DNA of 50,550 bases, from the NCBI GenBank assembly GCA_945903605.1, contig CAMDOH010000009.1, positions 1 through 50,550 of the forward strand. Direction: 5' to 3'. The notes beneath the pieces are model-generated. The model saw only the letters and a list, made by a program, of their open reading frames with translations, had not been told where the DNA came from and made no database searches. The position numbers were made by a program, and so were the translations under genes. The stretch comes from Akkermansia muciniphila (GTDB lineage Bacteria > Verrucomicrobiota > Verrucomicrobiia > Limisphaerales > UBA1100). Shown in pieces: positions 8,936-17,721 of the stretch (its first letter is position 1; each line of letters starts with the position of its first letter).

Positions 8936-10114
8936 TCACCAATCACCGACGCTTCCATCTTTGTAGAACACGCGTTGGGGCAGTTCTTGTTGGAATGGAT
9001 GTTTGGCAACTTCTGCCTCGTTGATTTCAATGCCGAGTCCGGGCCTTTGGTTCGGGCGGACAATCCGACCATTTTTCTCCACCGTGAATCCTTCGGACAC
9101 GACATCATTTCTCCACGGCACATCTGCATGAACTGTTTCGCAAATGATGTATCCCGGTTGTGAAAAACCAAATTCCAAGGATGCGGCTGTGCTGACAGGT
9201 CCTTGCGGATTATGTGGAGCCAGAGCAATCCGGTGCGCGTCGGCCAATGCAGCAATTCGTCTGGCCTCGGTAAATCCTCCGCAGTGTGTGATGTCGAGCT
9301 GGCAAATCTCGCAGGCGCGTTTTTCGAATAACTCGCGGAAGGCAGACAGATGAGTCACTCGCTCGCCAGTGGCGACGGGCGTTGTGATCGCCGCATTAAT
9401 CATCGCCAGTCCATCGACAGATTCCGGCCAGCACGGCTCTTCAAAAAAGTAGAGACCAAATGGATCCAATGCCTTGCCAAATTTAAGGCCCATCGCCGGA
9501 GAAGGCCGAGCGTGGCAATCAACCATAATATCAATCGACTCACCGACCGCTTCGCGCATGGCTGACACCGCTGCCTCAGCAGTGCGGATTGGCTTCAATC
9601 CCTCAATCGGCATCGTGGGAGGAACAGCCATGCACTTGAATGCGGTGAAGCCTTCTGCGACGGCATTTCGCGCGAGATCTGCAAATCGCTTGGCATCGTC
9701 CTCGGCCGTCTCATAAAAATCCTCCAATCGGCCGCCACCCAAATGGCAGTAAGTGCGGATGTAGTCGCGCACCGGTCCGCCCCATAATTTATGGCATGGC
9801 AGATTGGAAACTTTGCCCGCAATATCCCAAAGAGCCAGATCGATTCCAGCGATTGCAGTGGAACGGATGATGCCGTGACCATGCCAGAAATGCTGGCGAT
9901 ACATCATCTGCCAGAGATGTTCAATCCGGGTGGGATCCTCGCCAACGACCAGCTCAGACAAGTCTTCAATGGCTCCGACGACGGCGCGTGTGTGCCATTC
10001 AAGCGTCGCCTCGCCCCATCCGTACAAGCCCGGTTGATCAGTGAGTACTTTTACGAATACCCAGTTTCGCATTCGCGCATGACAAACATGTGTTTCAATC
10101 TTTGTGATCTTCAT
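8936..10114 (-). CDS. Enolase-superfamily sugar-acid dehydratase, D-galactonate dehydratase-like
   Basis: This cytosolic 392-residue protein is of the mandelate racemase/muconate lactonizing group. Metal ligands are Asp199 (VDCHAR), Glu225 (FFEEP) and Glu251 (ATGER). The acid/base histidines are His201 and His301 ([10 protein letters not shown]). The spacing D-x-H, E, E, H matches E. coli DgoD with a constant offset of 16. The expected reaction is Mg2+-dependent dehydration of a C6 sugar acid to 2-keto-3-deoxy acid. Substrate choice (galactonate, mannonate, gluconate or other) cannot be settled by eye, so no symbol is given. ATG 10114 overlaps the upstream stop (ATGA), indicating translational coupling; ten more in-frame residues upstream are not needed. 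It sits between a ceramidase-fold gene and a DapA-like gene. Confidence 0.88.
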   Translation of the reverse strand: MKITKIETHVCHARMRNWVFVKVLTDQPGLYGWGEATLEWHTRAVVGAIEDLSELVVGEDPTRIEHLWQMMYRQHFWHGHGIIRSTAIAGIDLALWDIAGKVSNLPCHKLWGGPVRDYIRTYCHLGGGRLEDFYETAEDDAKRFADLARNAVAEGFTAFKCMAVPPTMPIEGLKPIRTAEAAVSAMREAVGESIDIMVDCHARPSPAMGLKFGKALDPFGLYFFEEPCWPESVDGLAMINAAITTPVATGERVTHLSAFRELFEKRACEICQLDITHCGGFTEARRIAALADAHRIALAPHNPQGPVSTAASLEFGFSQPGYIICETVHADVPWRNDVVSEGFTVEKNGRIVRPNQRPGLGIEINEAEVAKHPFQQELPQRVFYKDGSVGDW

Positions 10115-11568
10115 CGGGGTTGCGCGGTTCGTAGATTTTGCCAAAGGTTGATCTCATCGCCAATCTCCTGGATCATTCGTTCGAGTCCACCAGCGGCAAC
10201 AATGGCGATGCTTTCTTGATAGATGCCTCTGCCATAGATTTCCGCAGGGGGCAAGTAAGAGGCGCCCCAATCACTGGCGATCGTGGAGACAACGATGGGC
10301 GTCGCAGGGAATCTCTTTCGCAGGGAAGTTTGAAAAGTCTGATAATACTCGCCTTGGACAACGACCCAAAACGCAGGGCCAATTCGCATCAAGACAGTTT
10401 CGATTGGATAGTTGTCTCCGGGAGGAATCTGTTTGAGCCGGTGCAGCATTCGCCGCTTTCTTTCAGCCATCGCGCGAGCGTTTTGTGATTCTTCAATCAG
10501 CCCCTGACTCGTCAATCGGACTTCTTCATCCTGCCAATGTTTCAAATCGGCTTGCACTTGATTCTGTGTGGGAGTGTCAGACTTGATCGGCAATGGAATT
10601 GTGTACCGCCGAATCTGCCAGTGCGCATTTGAATCGATTTCCGATTCCGACAACGGCGTGTGTCTCCAAGTCCCGATAGTAGCGCCGGAAACTACGGCAC
10701 CGGTGTACTCAAAATGAGTTCCTGCTGGCGGCATGGATTCGAATGCAGACAGTGCTGCGTGCGCCAACTGACGGCCGTTCCGATCGGCAACCGAACAATC
10801 GCCCACAAATCCTTCACGCGGCCCAAGCTCGCCGGAAGCACCTTGAAGAAATAGGCACGGCGCTTGAGTCACCGATTCGATTGTCTCGCGCATGGCTCCA
10901 GGAAAATCGGGACTGATCAATGTATTATCCCAGGCAAGCGTTGTGGGATGACAGGCATAATTGACAATGACAGCAATGGGTTTCCCGTCATCTGCTGTTG
11001 CGCGGATGACGAGAACTGTGTCATCCGCTTCGCCCGTCGGGTTGTAACCCACAACAACCTGCTGGATCTTTTCATCCCAGAAATCCCGATGCGCCGCCAA
11101 ATTGCATCTGCCAAAACCATAGGTGAGAGTAACAGGAATCAAGCGCCCGAGTGCTTCGTTGATGATGGCGGCAGCAACGGCGGCAAGTTGAGCGAGATAC
11201 GGCGCAATCAAATCCCCACCCGGCAATTCCGCTCGTTCCATACTCATCAAACCAGCTGCATGAGTGTGAGAAAAGACGACCACCATTTCTGATGCAGCAA
11301 CTCCACTTGCGGTTGAAACGCGCTTCAGAAAAGTCTGCAACTCTTCTCGTCCGAGCACGCAGTGGTCGAGTGCGAGCACAATTTGTTTTTGCTCGCCGGA
11401 GAGCGGGGCGAAAATAGCCGCGCTCGCTCGGAGCGGTCTATGGATTCCTGTTGCCCGTTCATGTTTCGCCGCGCCCCACATCCGGTGATAAATGTCTTTT
11501 GGCGGAGTGATGTCACTCGTGGCAATGGCAAATCGACAACGGCTTTGAGGTGTGGAATGCGTGGTCAT
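10111..11568 (-). CDS. Neutral/alkaline ceramidase-fold protein, apparently cytosolic, function unknown
   Basis: The 485 residues resemble the N-terminal catalytic part of neutral/alkaline non-lysosomal ceramidase. Near the start is [16 protein letters not shown] (His101, His103) and NYACHPTTL (His207) are candidate zinc ligands, and [10 protein letters not shown] lies after them. True ceramidases are secreted or membrane-anchored and also have a C-terminal Ig-like domain. Here no signal peptide is seen and the protein is shorter. It overlaps the MFS gene by four bases and the dehydratase by four, so it belongs to the same transcript. In PVC bacteria this fold is widespread and mostly uncharacterised. 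A zinc amidase or esterase acting on the transported sugar-acid conjugate is one guess. Ceramide hydrolysis should not be assumed. Confidence 0.75.
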   Translation of the reverse strand: MTTHSTPQSRCRFAIATSDITPPKDIYHRMWGAAKHERATGIHRPLRASAAIFAPLSGEQKQIVLALDHCVLGREELQTFLKRVSTASGVAASEMVVVFSHTHAAGLMSMERAELPGGDLIAPYLAQLAAVAAAIINEALGRLIPVTLTYGFGRCNLAAHRDFWDEKIQQVVVGYNPTGEADDTVLVIRATADDGKPIAVIVNYACHPTTLAWDNTLISPDFPGAMRETIESVTQAPCLFLQGASGELGPREGFVGDCSVADRNGRQLAHAALSAFESMPPAGTHFEYTGAVVSGATIGTWRHTPLSESEIDSNAHWQIRRYTIPLPIKSDTPTQNQVQADLKHWQDEEVRLTSQGLIEESQNARAMAERKRRMLHRLKQIPPGDNYPIETVLMRIGPAFWVVVQGEYYQTFQTSLRKRFPATPIVVSTIASDWGASYLPPAEIYGRGIYQESIAIVAAGGLERMIQEIGDEINLWQNLRTAQPR

Positions 11569-12875
11569 CGCGGTGCGCGTTTTATCCGGGATTGTTCAAA
11601 GACTGTGCCATCGGGATCCAGTAACAGCCAGCAAATCGCAGCGACCAAAAACAAACCTGCGAACATGACGAGCACAACATCCCAGTTTTGGTTGGTGACC
11701 TGAAGAATCTTTGGGACGAGCACGGGAAATGTCATCGCGCCGAGGTTGGCGAACATGTTCATGGCACTGAAGAGAGAGGCGACGTGACGGCCACCCATAT
11801 CAATGGTGATCGTGTAACCACAAGGTCCAGCCAGTCCGGCAAAAAATCCACTCACCGTGATGAGAGCAATTGCGCCATTGGTTTCCTTGATGAAATAGGA
11901 GGCGAGTACGGCAAGTGAACAGAGAGTGAGGGAAAGCGTGGCCACAGCACTTCGGGAGAGCCGCTTGCTGCCTGTTCGCTTGAAAATGGAATCCACAATC
12001 AATCCGCCGATCAAACCGCCTGCAACCAATCCCAACTGAGGCAGCATCGTGTAGATGCCTGATTTCACGACGGACACGTTTCGTGTCTCCTGCAGAAATG
12101 TCGGGAACCAACTGAAAAAAAACATTTGCGCGGCGGCTCGGCATGTCTGTTGTCCGAAGATCAACCAAGTTGCGGGACTGGTGAATAGCCTCAGCCACGG
12201 AGTGGGTTCGTTCGGATTGGGATCCGATTGGTCACTGTGGGCTGCGATCTTTTCAAGTTCTTCTCTGCTGACGGAATGATGATTGGCAGGTTCATTTCTG
12301 AACCACTGATAAAAACAAGCCGCCCAAAGAAAACCCGGCGCTGCAAAAATGAAGAACATCCATCGCCAGCCGAATTTCACGACGATGTAACCGCCGAGTG
12401 CGGTTCCAAACGCGGCACCCAGTGCCATGGAGCTTCCGAGTGCGCCACTGGCAAAGGCTCTGCCGGTGATGGGAAACCATTTTGCGATCGTCATGGTGGA
12501 GCAGGGGAACAAACCTGCCTGCGAAAGGCCTTCCAACATGCGGCAGAAAATCAACGATGGCGCACTTGTCACCCATCCCATGAGAGCGGTCGCGATGGAC
12601 CAGATAATCGAAAAGGTTGGCAGACAATATCGCGTCCCCCATTTCTCACCCAGCCGCGCACTCGGTATCTGTCCCAGCGCATATGGAAGCATGAAAGCGC
12701 TCATGATCCAGCCCATCTGTTCTTTCGTCAGGTCGAGATCATGACGGATCGTGCTTTCGGCAACGCCGATGGTGTTCCTGCAAAGATAGGCCAGCATCGC
12801 TGCGATGCAGAGCATCAACAGTACGCGGAATCGGACAATTCTAGCGCTCTGATCCGAGTGGGTCTTGGCGGACAT
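11565..12875 (-). CDS. MFS transporter, anion:cation symporter type (sugar-acid permease candidate)
   Basis: This 436-residue inner-membrane protein has about twelve hydrophobic segments. The first helix includes FRVLLMLCIAAMLAYLCR, followed by the typical N-terminal-half loop and SARLGEKWGTRY at the loop between helices 2 and 3. The layout resembles the ACS family (galactonate DgoT, hexuronate ExuT, glucarate GudP). It lies 12 bases after the PQQ-propeller gene and overlaps the ceramidase-fold gene by four bases. With a galactonate-dehydratase-like enzyme downstream, proton-coupled uptake of a sugar acid is the likely job. The exact substrate is inferred from context only. The start is ATG 12875. 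Confidence 0.85.
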   Translation of the reverse strand: MSAKTHSDQSARIVRFRVLLMLCIAAMLAYLCRNTIGVAESTIRHDLDLTKEQMGWIMSAFMLPYALGQIPSARLGEKWGTRYCLPTFSIIWSIATALMGWVTSAPSLIFCRMLEGLSQAGLFPCSTMTIAKWFPITGRAFASGALGSSMALGAAFGTALGGYIVVKFGWRWMFFIFAAPGFLWAACFYQWFRNEPANHHSVSREELEKIAAHSDQSDPNPNEPTPWLRLFTSPATWLIFGQQTCRAAAQMFFFSWFPTFLQETRNVSVVKSGIYTMLPQLGLVAGGLIGGLIVDSIFKRTGSKRLSRSAVATLSLTLCSLAVLASYFIKETNGAIALITVSGFFAGLAGPCGYTITIDMGGRHVASLFSAMNMFANLGAMTFPVLVPKILQVTNQNWDVVLVMFAGLFLVAAICWLLLDPDGTVFEQSRIKRAPR

Positions 12876-12887
12876 GATCGCAGCCGG

Positions 12888-14147
12888 TCACTGCTCAATC
12901 CTGTAAAGTGCCGACTTCGTCCGCAGTATGAGGGCATTCCCATCGACGGCGGGTGAAGCCATGAATCCATCGGGCATCGTTGATTCAGCGACTTTTTCAA
13001 ACTTGCGCCCGGACTTGATCACGGTCGCTTTGCCTTCTTCGCTGAACGTGTAGATGTGACCGTTCGCGTAAATGGGCGATGCGGAATAATTGCCGCCGAT
13101 GCGCTCGGACCAGATTTCGTTTCCAGTCTTTGCCTCGATGCAGGTGGCGACTCCGCCGTCATCGATCATGTGAAGGTCCTCGCCGACGAGGAGCAACGAC
13201 GGCTTTTCTGGAACGGATGAGCGTTTGTATTTCCAGATCACGTTGCTCGCCGTCACGTCGCCTTTGCCATCGGGTTTGATCGCGAAGAGCTGGCCTTGAG
13301 AAAATCCTGTTGGAAAATAAATCATGCCGTGTCCGATGACTGGCCTGGTGCCGGCAGAATGTTGGCCGCGTTCTTCGATGCGCCAAAGTTCTTCACCCGT
13401 GAGTGGGTTGAATCCATAAATGCACTTCGCCGCCTGGCTGATGAGCAATTGTTTTCCGCCGAATGTGGCTATATGAGGAGTGGCGTAGGCTTTGCGCCAG
13501 TCACCGTCGGCCTCGATTTTGCCATCGGGCTTGGTGTCTTTGTAATCCATCGATCGTTCTTTGCGCCACACAGTGACGCCTGTCTTCTTGTTGAGCGCGA
13601 CCATGAATTGATTGTCGCTGCCATCATAATTCATGATGAGCAAATCGCCATGGATGATGGGAGAGGAACCTGCGCCACGGAAATGATTGCAGACAAAATC
13701 GCGCCTTTCCCAAATGACATTGCCTGTTTTCGTATCCAGGCAGGCTGTGCCGGGGGAACCGAACGTGACATAGATGCGACCGGCTTCAATGACCGGAGTA
13801 GATGAGGCGTAGGAATTGAACTTGTGGCAAAACTGCGGTTTCTCGACCTCAAAAATCTTTTTATCGTGGATGACTTTTCCATCTTTGAGATCCACGCAGA
13901 GAACGGAAAGATTCCTGCCATCCTCAGTGGCAGTCGTGACCCAAATCTGATTGCCGAGAATCACTGGTGATGACCAGCCCTTGCCGTGAATCGGTGTCTT
14001 CCATTTGACATTCTTCGTATCACTCCACTCGGTCGGCAGCATTTTTGAAGCGGAGTGGCCATCTCCCGTCGGTCCTCTGAATTGCGGCCAATCGGCGTGA
14101 AGAGTGGCAGCGAGGATGAGTGCAGCGAAGAATCCAATTCTTATCAT
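12888..14147 (-). CDS. Secreted PQQ-type beta-propeller protein
   Basis: This 419-residue protein begins with a signal peptide (MIRIGFFAALILAATLHA) and the DWPQFRGPTGDG opening shared by many Planctomycetota/Verrucomicrobiota propeller proteins. The body has repeated PQQ-like blades of the form LDTKTGNVIWE, LNKKTGVTVWR, FNPLTGEELWR and IEAKTGNEIWS. No residues typical of a PQQ-dependent alcohol dehydrogenase active site are obvious, so it may be a scaffold or binding protein of the periplasm, like BamB, and not a quinoprotein enzyme. It is the first gene of the sugar-acid operon. The ATG at 14147 is chosen over in-frame 14195 because the promoter hexamers lie between them and the signal peptide starts there. 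Confidence 0.82.
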   Translation of the reverse strand: MIRIGFFAALILAATLHADWPQFRGPTGDGHSASKMLPTEWSDTKNVKWKTPIHGKGWSSPVILGNQIWVTTATEDGRNLSVLCVDLKDGKVIHDKKIFEVEKPQFCHKFNSYASSTPVIEAGRIYVTFGSPGTACLDTKTGNVIWERRDFVCNHFRGAGSSPIIHGDLLIMNYDGSDNQFMVALNKKTGVTVWRKERSMDYKDTKPDGKIEADGDWRKAYATPHIATFGGKQLLISQAAKCIYGFNPLTGEELWRIEERGQHSAGTRPVIGHGMIYFPTGFSQGQLFAIKPDGKGDVTASNVIWKYKRSSVPEKPSLLLVGEDLHMIDDGGVATCIEAKTGNEIWSERIGGNYSASPIYANGHIYTFSEEGKATVIKSGRKFEKVAESTMPDGFMASPAVDGNALILRTKSALYRIEQ

Positions 14148-14165
14148 AGTGGGTTTGTTTGCAGG

Positions 14166-14195
14166 ATTAAACGCGAAGGCATCGCGTTTGTTCAA
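14166..14195 (-). promoter_or_regulatory. Predicted promoter of the sugar-acid operon
   Basis: On the minus strand TTGAAC (14195-14190) and TTTAAT (14171-14166) are separated by 18 bases. Transcription would begin near 14159, about a dozen bases before the ATG at 14147. A perfect dyad fills the spacer. Confidence 0.5.
14169..14189. promoter_or_regulatory. Perfect 8+8 dyad, candidate operator
   Basis: AAACGCGA (14169-14176) and TCGCGTTT (14182-14189) are perfect inverted repeats around the 5-base centre AGGCA. The dyad covers the spacer and the upstream edge of the -10 element of the minus-strand promoter, a classical repressor position. It could also fold as a hairpin. It lies in the divergent region between the PQQ-propeller gene and rex. 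The regulator is not identified; none of the LacI, GntR or IclR type is in the window. Confidence 0.45.
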
Positions 14196-14250
14196 TTCAT
14201 TTTAATGTGCTTGACCCCTGCACGAGTGGCTCTGAGTCTTTCGTTGTCCT

Positions 14251-14880
14251 TTGAAAAAACTCCAGGTCAACATCCCGCGCAAGACAATCTACAGGATGTC
14301 GCTGTATCTTCGTTGCCTGCATCGCCTGAAAACCAACGGCATTCAGACAGTGTCGAGCGATGCGCTGGCCTTGGCTGCGGGCGTCAAATCGCCTCAACTT
14401 CGCAAGGATCTGACCTACTTCGGACAGTTCGGCACGCGCGGTCTGGGTTATGACGTCGAGCAGCTCATCGAGATGATTGCCAATACACTCGGTACAAATT
14501 CCCTGCAGCCGGTCATTCTTATTGGCGTTGGCAATCTCGGGACTGCGTTGCTTTCTTACGATGGATTCCAGCGCGAAGGTTTTGAAATCATCGCGGCCTT
14601 CGACAAGGAACCCAAAAAACATCGGGAGCGAATCGTGCGCCATCCATTGTTGGGAATGGATCAGCTCGATTCATTCGTGAAAACCAAGCATGTGAAAATG
14701 GCGATCCTCGCCGTGCCACCCGCCTCTGCGCAGGAAGTGGCCAATCTTCTTGTCGCTTCCGGTGTGACGGGCATCCTCAATTTCGCGCCACAAGTTCTGC
14801 ATGTGCCGGAGGACATCATCGTCAACAACGTCAACCTCGCCATCGAGCTGGAAAATCTCAGTTACTTCGTCCAGCATTGA
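14251..14880 (+). CDS. rex: Redox-sensing transcriptional repressor Rex
   Basis: The 209 residues match the usual Rex length. The N-terminal winged helix (1-80) includes the recognition region QLRKDLTYFGQFGTRGLGY (49-67). The Rossmann domain has GVGNLG (92-97) and the acidic residue Asp118 at the end of strand 2, as in NAD(H)-binding Rex. The C-terminal domain-swapped helix ends ELENLSYFVQH. Rex represses fermentation and respiration genes until NADH rises. TTG 14251 is taken as start, because an in-frame stop lies just upstream (14233-14235) and the only later choice, Met16, would remove the conserved IPRKTIYR segment. No good Rex box was found at its own promoter. Confidence 0.93.
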   Translation: MKKLQVNIPRKTIYRMSLYLRCLHRLKTNGIQTVSSDALALAAGVKSPQLRKDLTYFGQFGTRGLGYDVEQLIEMIANTLGTNSLQPVILIGVGNLGTALLSYDGFQREGFEIIAAFDKEPKKHRERIVRHPLLGMDQLDSFVKTKHVKMAILAVPPASAQEVANLLVASGVTGILNFAPQVLHVPEDIIVNNVNLAIELENLSYFVQH

Positions 14881-14940
14881 CGGATGGTTTTGAATATCCA
14901 AACCGCCGTCGCGTCACTCCATTTGCGGAGCTGAAGTCAC

Positions 14941-16374
14941 ATGAGCCATCATCCATTCAACTGGGATCATCTGGGGCTGACCCGACGCGAATTCCTGAAT
15001 CGTTGCGGCATGGGATTGGGGTCGCTCGGACTGGCGAGTCTCTTTGCGGAGGAACAGCGAAATGGCCAGCGTCGATCGCCGCTCACGCCCAAGCCATCCC
15101 ATTTCAAAGCGAAGGCCAAGCACGTCATCCATCTCTTCATGAATGGCGGGCCGAGCCAGGTAGATACATTTGATCCGAAGCCCGCACTGGCGCGACATGC
15201 CGGCAAGATGCTTCCCATGCAGAATCCCAGAACCGAGCGCAAGACTGGCGCCGCTTTCCCAACGCCCTTCACGTTTAGCCAGCACGGCCAGAGCGGCATC
15301 GAGGTCAGCGATATTTTCCCGAACGTCGCCAGGCATGTGGACGATATCGCCGTCATCCGTTCCATGTATGCGGACATTCCCAATCATGAACCCTCGCTGT
15401 TATTGATGAACTGCGGCGATGCGCGCCAGAGCCGGCCGAGCTTTGGTTCATGGGTCAATTACGGTCTGGGAACGGGAAATCAGAACCTGCCTGGATTTGT
15501 CGCCATGTGTCCGGGCTATCCCATTCAAGAATCGCAAAACTGGCAATGCGGTTTTCTCCCCGGCATTTATCAAGGCACCTATCTGGACACACGAAAGACG
15601 CGCGTGGATCAGCTCATCGAAAACATCGAGAACAAACAGATCGCGCTGCCCGAACAACGCCGCCAACTCGACTTGCTCCAACGAATCAACGAGCGCCACG
15701 CCCAAGCGCGACAAAACGAATCGCAACTCGAATCCCGCATCGAATCCTTCGAGCTGGCCTATCGGATGCAAATGGAGGCGGCTGATGCCTTCGACATCAG
15801 CAAGGAACCTGAGCACATACGAAAAATGTATGGCGAAGGATTGCAGGCGCGACAGATTCTGATCGCTCGACGGCTTGTCGAACGCGGCGTCCGTTATGTT
15901 CAAGTGTGGCATGGCGACGGCCAGCCTTGGGATCATCACGATGACATTGCCATCGGGCATCGCACACTTGCCAAACAATGTGATCAGGCGATCGGCGCAC
16001 TGATCGCCGATCTGAAACAGCGCGGATTGTTCGATGACACGCTCATCGTTTGGGGTGGCGAATTTGGGCGCACACCCACGGTCGAATTACCCACGCCCGG
16101 TTCCAACGCCGGCAAGATCAACGGGCGTGATCACAATCATCATGGATTCACGATGTGGTTGGCTGGCGGTGGGGTGCGTGGCGGCTATGTGCACGGTGCG
16201 ACGGATGAATTTGGATTTCGCGCAGAAGAAAAACGGATGCACGTGCACGATCTGCACGCGACGCTGCTTCACCTGCTGGGCTTCGATCATGAGCGATTCA
16301 CTTTCCGACATGCCGGCCGCGATTTCCGACTCACGGATGTCCACGGCAACGTCGTCAAAGAACTCATCGCTTAA
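14941..16374 (+). CDS. Tat-exported DUF1501 protein, unpaired
   Basis: This 477-residue protein has a twin-arginine signal, TRREFLNRCG (Arg15-Arg16), followed by a short hydrophobic stretch. HLFMNGGPSQVDTFDPKP and the late block GGEFGRTPTVE place it in DUF1501, which has an alkaline-phosphatase/sulfatase-like fold. NHHGFTMWLAGGG and HDLHATLLHLLG are conserved ends of the family. Its function is unknown. Such genes almost always follow a PSCyt1/DUF1553 gene, but here rex is upstream and sufT downstream. The unpaired cytochrome protein at 5270-8029 might be its partner in trans, which is inference only. The start ATG at 14941 keeps the whole Tat motif. Confidence 0.9.
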   Translation: MSHHPFNWDHLGLTRREFLNRCGMGLGSLGLASLFAEEQRNGQRRSPLTPKPSHFKAKAKHVIHLFMNGGPSQVDTFDPKPALARHAGKMLPMQNPRTERKTGAAFPTPFTFSQHGQSGIEVSDIFPNVARHVDDIAVIRSMYADIPNHEPSLLLMNCGDARQSRPSFGSWVNYGLGTGNQNLPGFVAMCPGYPIQESQNWQCGFLPGIYQGTYLDTRKTRVDQLIENIENKQIALPEQRRQLDLLQRINERHAQARQNESQLESRIESFELAYRMQMEAADAFDISKEPEHIRKMYGEGLQARQILIARRLVERGVRYVQVWHGDGQPWDHHDDIAIGHRTLAKQCDQAIGALIADLKQRGLFDDTLIVWGGEFGRTPTVELPTPGSNAGKINGRDHNHHGFTMWLAGGGVRGGYVHGATDEFGFRAEEKRMHVHDLHATLLHLLGFDHERFTFRHAGRDFRLTDVHGNVVKELIA

Positions 16375-16426
16375 TGAGGGGTGGTTTTTTCCTTTGCGAA
16401 TCGTGCTTCGGCCTTAATGTGCGCCC

Positions 16427-16972
16427 ATGAGCTACGACGATCCCAAAGAGCTGTTGCGCGATTGCGAGGCGGTGCAAATCCCCAGTGGCCACGGAATCAC
16501 CCTTCCTCGTGGAACCGCCGTGGACATCACTCAAACTCTCGGCGGCAGCATCACCATCCGTACCGGAGGCGGATTATTTCGGATTGCCCCACAGGATGCG
16601 GATGCACTCGGTCTGGAAATTCCCACGGCGCCTCATACACCGGCGTCGGCTTCCGGCACCGTTGACTCAGTAGATATCCTGGGAATCTTGAAGACGTGTT
16701 TTGATCCGGAGATTCCCGTGAACATCGTCGACCTCGGTTTAGTGTACGATACCGCTGTGGAGACAGGTTCCGGCGGAGGTAAAAAAGTATCTGTAAAAAT
16801 GACCCTCACTGCGCCCGGTTGCGGTATGGGGCCGAGCATCGCCGCCGATGCGCAACAGAAGATACTCGCATTGCCGAGCGTGGAGGAGGCGACCGTTGAG
16901 ATCGTCTGGGACCCTCCCTGGCACCAATCCATGATCACTGCCGAAGGTCGCAAACTTCTAGGATTAGAATGA
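16427..16972 (+). CDS. sufT: Putative Fe-S cluster assembly protein SufT (MIP18/DUF59 family)
   Basis: This is a cytosolic 181-residue protein. The N-terminal about 65 residues form the SufT-specific part (PSGHGITLPRGTAVDITQTLGG). The C-terminal DUF59/MIP18 domain (about 82-181) has DPEIPVNIVDLGLVY (93-107), TAPGCGMG with Cys132, and WDPPW (161-165). SufT is an auxiliary factor for maturing Fe-S proteins. It lies outside any suf operon here: DUF1501 is upstream, and a separately promoted tRNA gene follows about 50 bases downstream. The assignment rests on the two-part architecture; a PaaD-like protein is less likely because of the N-terminal extension. Confidence 0.88.
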   Translation: MSYDDPKELLRDCEAVQIPSGHGITLPRGTAVDITQTLGGSITIRTGGGLFRIAPQDADALGLEIPTAPHTPASASGTVDSVDILGILKTCFDPEIPVNIVDLGLVYDTAVETGSGGGKKVSVKMTLTAPGCGMGPSIAADAQQKILALPSVEEATVEIVWDPPWHQSMITAEGRKLLGLE

Positions 16973-16980
16973 GAAAAACT

Positions 16981-17010
16981 TTGACTCCATCAGGAAGCTG
17001 ACCTGATACT
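16981..17010 (+). promoter_or_regulatory. Predicted promoter of tRNA-Ala
   Basis: TTGACT (16981-16986) and GATACT (17005-17010) are 18 bases apart, placing the start of transcription some seven bases before the mature tRNA 5' end. It lies immediately after the sufT stop. Confidence 0.5.
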
Positions 17011-17023
17011 CCCGCCCTTGGTT

Positions 17024-17099
17024 GGGGTCGTAGCTCAGTTGGTAGAGCACCACAATGGCATTGTGGGGGTCAGGAGTTCGAGCCTCCTCGGCTCCACCA
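17024..17099 (+). tRNA. tRNA-Ala, anticodon GGC
   Basis: This is a 76-base cloverleaf with the CCA end encoded (17097-17099). The 7-bp acceptor stem GGGGTCG/CGGCTCC includes the G3:U70 wobble that identifies alanine tRNA. The D arm is GCTCAGTTGGTAGAGC. The anticodon stem is CCACA/TGTGG with loop ATGGCAT, giving anticodon GGC. The T arm is AGGAG/CTCCT around TTCGAGC. Confidence 0.97.
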
Positions 17100-17165
17100 A
17101 ATTTCTTCCATCCGTTTTTTTGACCTAAGATTCTTCTCAATTCTCATTCACTTTAGTTAGAAGCC

Positions 17166-17200
17166 TTGACTCAGGCTATGCGGTGGCAATGATGAGTCAA
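17166..17200 (+). repeat. Inverted repeat TTGACTCA/TGAGTCAA ending at a start codon
   Basis: TTGACTCA (17166-17173) and TGAGTCAA (17193-17200) are perfect 8-base inverted repeats 19 bases apart. The last A is the first base of the ATG at 17200. It may be an operator dyad or an mRNA stem closing off the start. Inside the loop side lies a smaller pairing, AGCCT with AGGCT (17163-17177). Confidence 0.5.
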
Positions 17201-17664
17201 TGATTCCTCGCATGGCTGGTTTATTGTTTGCGTTGATGTGTTCGGCGTTGTTGATGGGAGCCGAGCAGCCGTTGAAACCGGTTTTGACGGAGGCGCAGCA
17301 GCAATTCCAAAAGACCTTAACAAAGGTCAAGTTCATCGGTCATTTCACACTGACGGGAGATAAGAAACCGCCTGCAGAGGAGGAGTACACCATTCTGAGT
17401 GTGGAGAAACTGGCCAAGGATGACCTGTGGCTTTTCCGTGCGCGGGTGAAGTATGGCAAGACGGATCTGACTTTGCCGATGCCGTTGCCAGTGAAGTGGG
17501 CTGGGAACACGCCGGTAATCACATTGGAGAATGTCACGCTGCCGGGTTTGGGCACATTTAGCGCCAGAGTGGTTGTCGATGGCGATAAATATGCGGGCAC
17601 ATGGTCGCACGGCAAAGTTGGCGGGCATCTGTTCGGCATCATCGAGAAGCTGGATCCGAAGTAG
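17200..17664 (+). CDS. Small secreted protein of unknown function
   Basis: The protein has 154 residues. Residues 1-21 form a signal peptide (hydrophobic MAGLLFALMCSALLMGAEQ). The mature part is predicted mostly beta, with charged strands such as VKFIGHFTLTG, DLWLFRARVKYG and GTFSARVVVDGDKYAGTWSHG, ending KLDPK. It resembles the unassigned exported proteins found in Planctomycetota/Verrucomicrobiota genomes, but no family is recognised. It has no cysteine in the mature part and no catalytic motif. The start is ATG 17200; ATG 17212 would also leave a signal peptide and would free the start from the inverted repeat. A peptidase gene follows 57 bases later on the same strand. Confidence 0.75.
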   Translation: MIPRMAGLLFALMCSALLMGAEQPLKPVLTEAQQQFQKTLTKVKFIGHFTLTGDKKPPAEEEYTILSVEKLAKDDLWLFRARVKYGKTDLTLPMPLPVKWAGNTPVITLENVTLPGLGTFSARVVVDGDKYAGTWSHGKVGGHLFGIIEKLDPK

Positions 17665-17721
17665 CCATCGTCGCTCGCGACGACACAAGTGATGAATCTT
17701 TTCCCCAATGTATTTGTCTAT

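Noticed and set aside
14184-14206. Possible Rex box upstream of rex (TTGTTCAATTCATTTTAA)
   Set aside because: Only about 10 of 18 positions fit TTGTGAAATATTTCACAA and the symmetry is poor.
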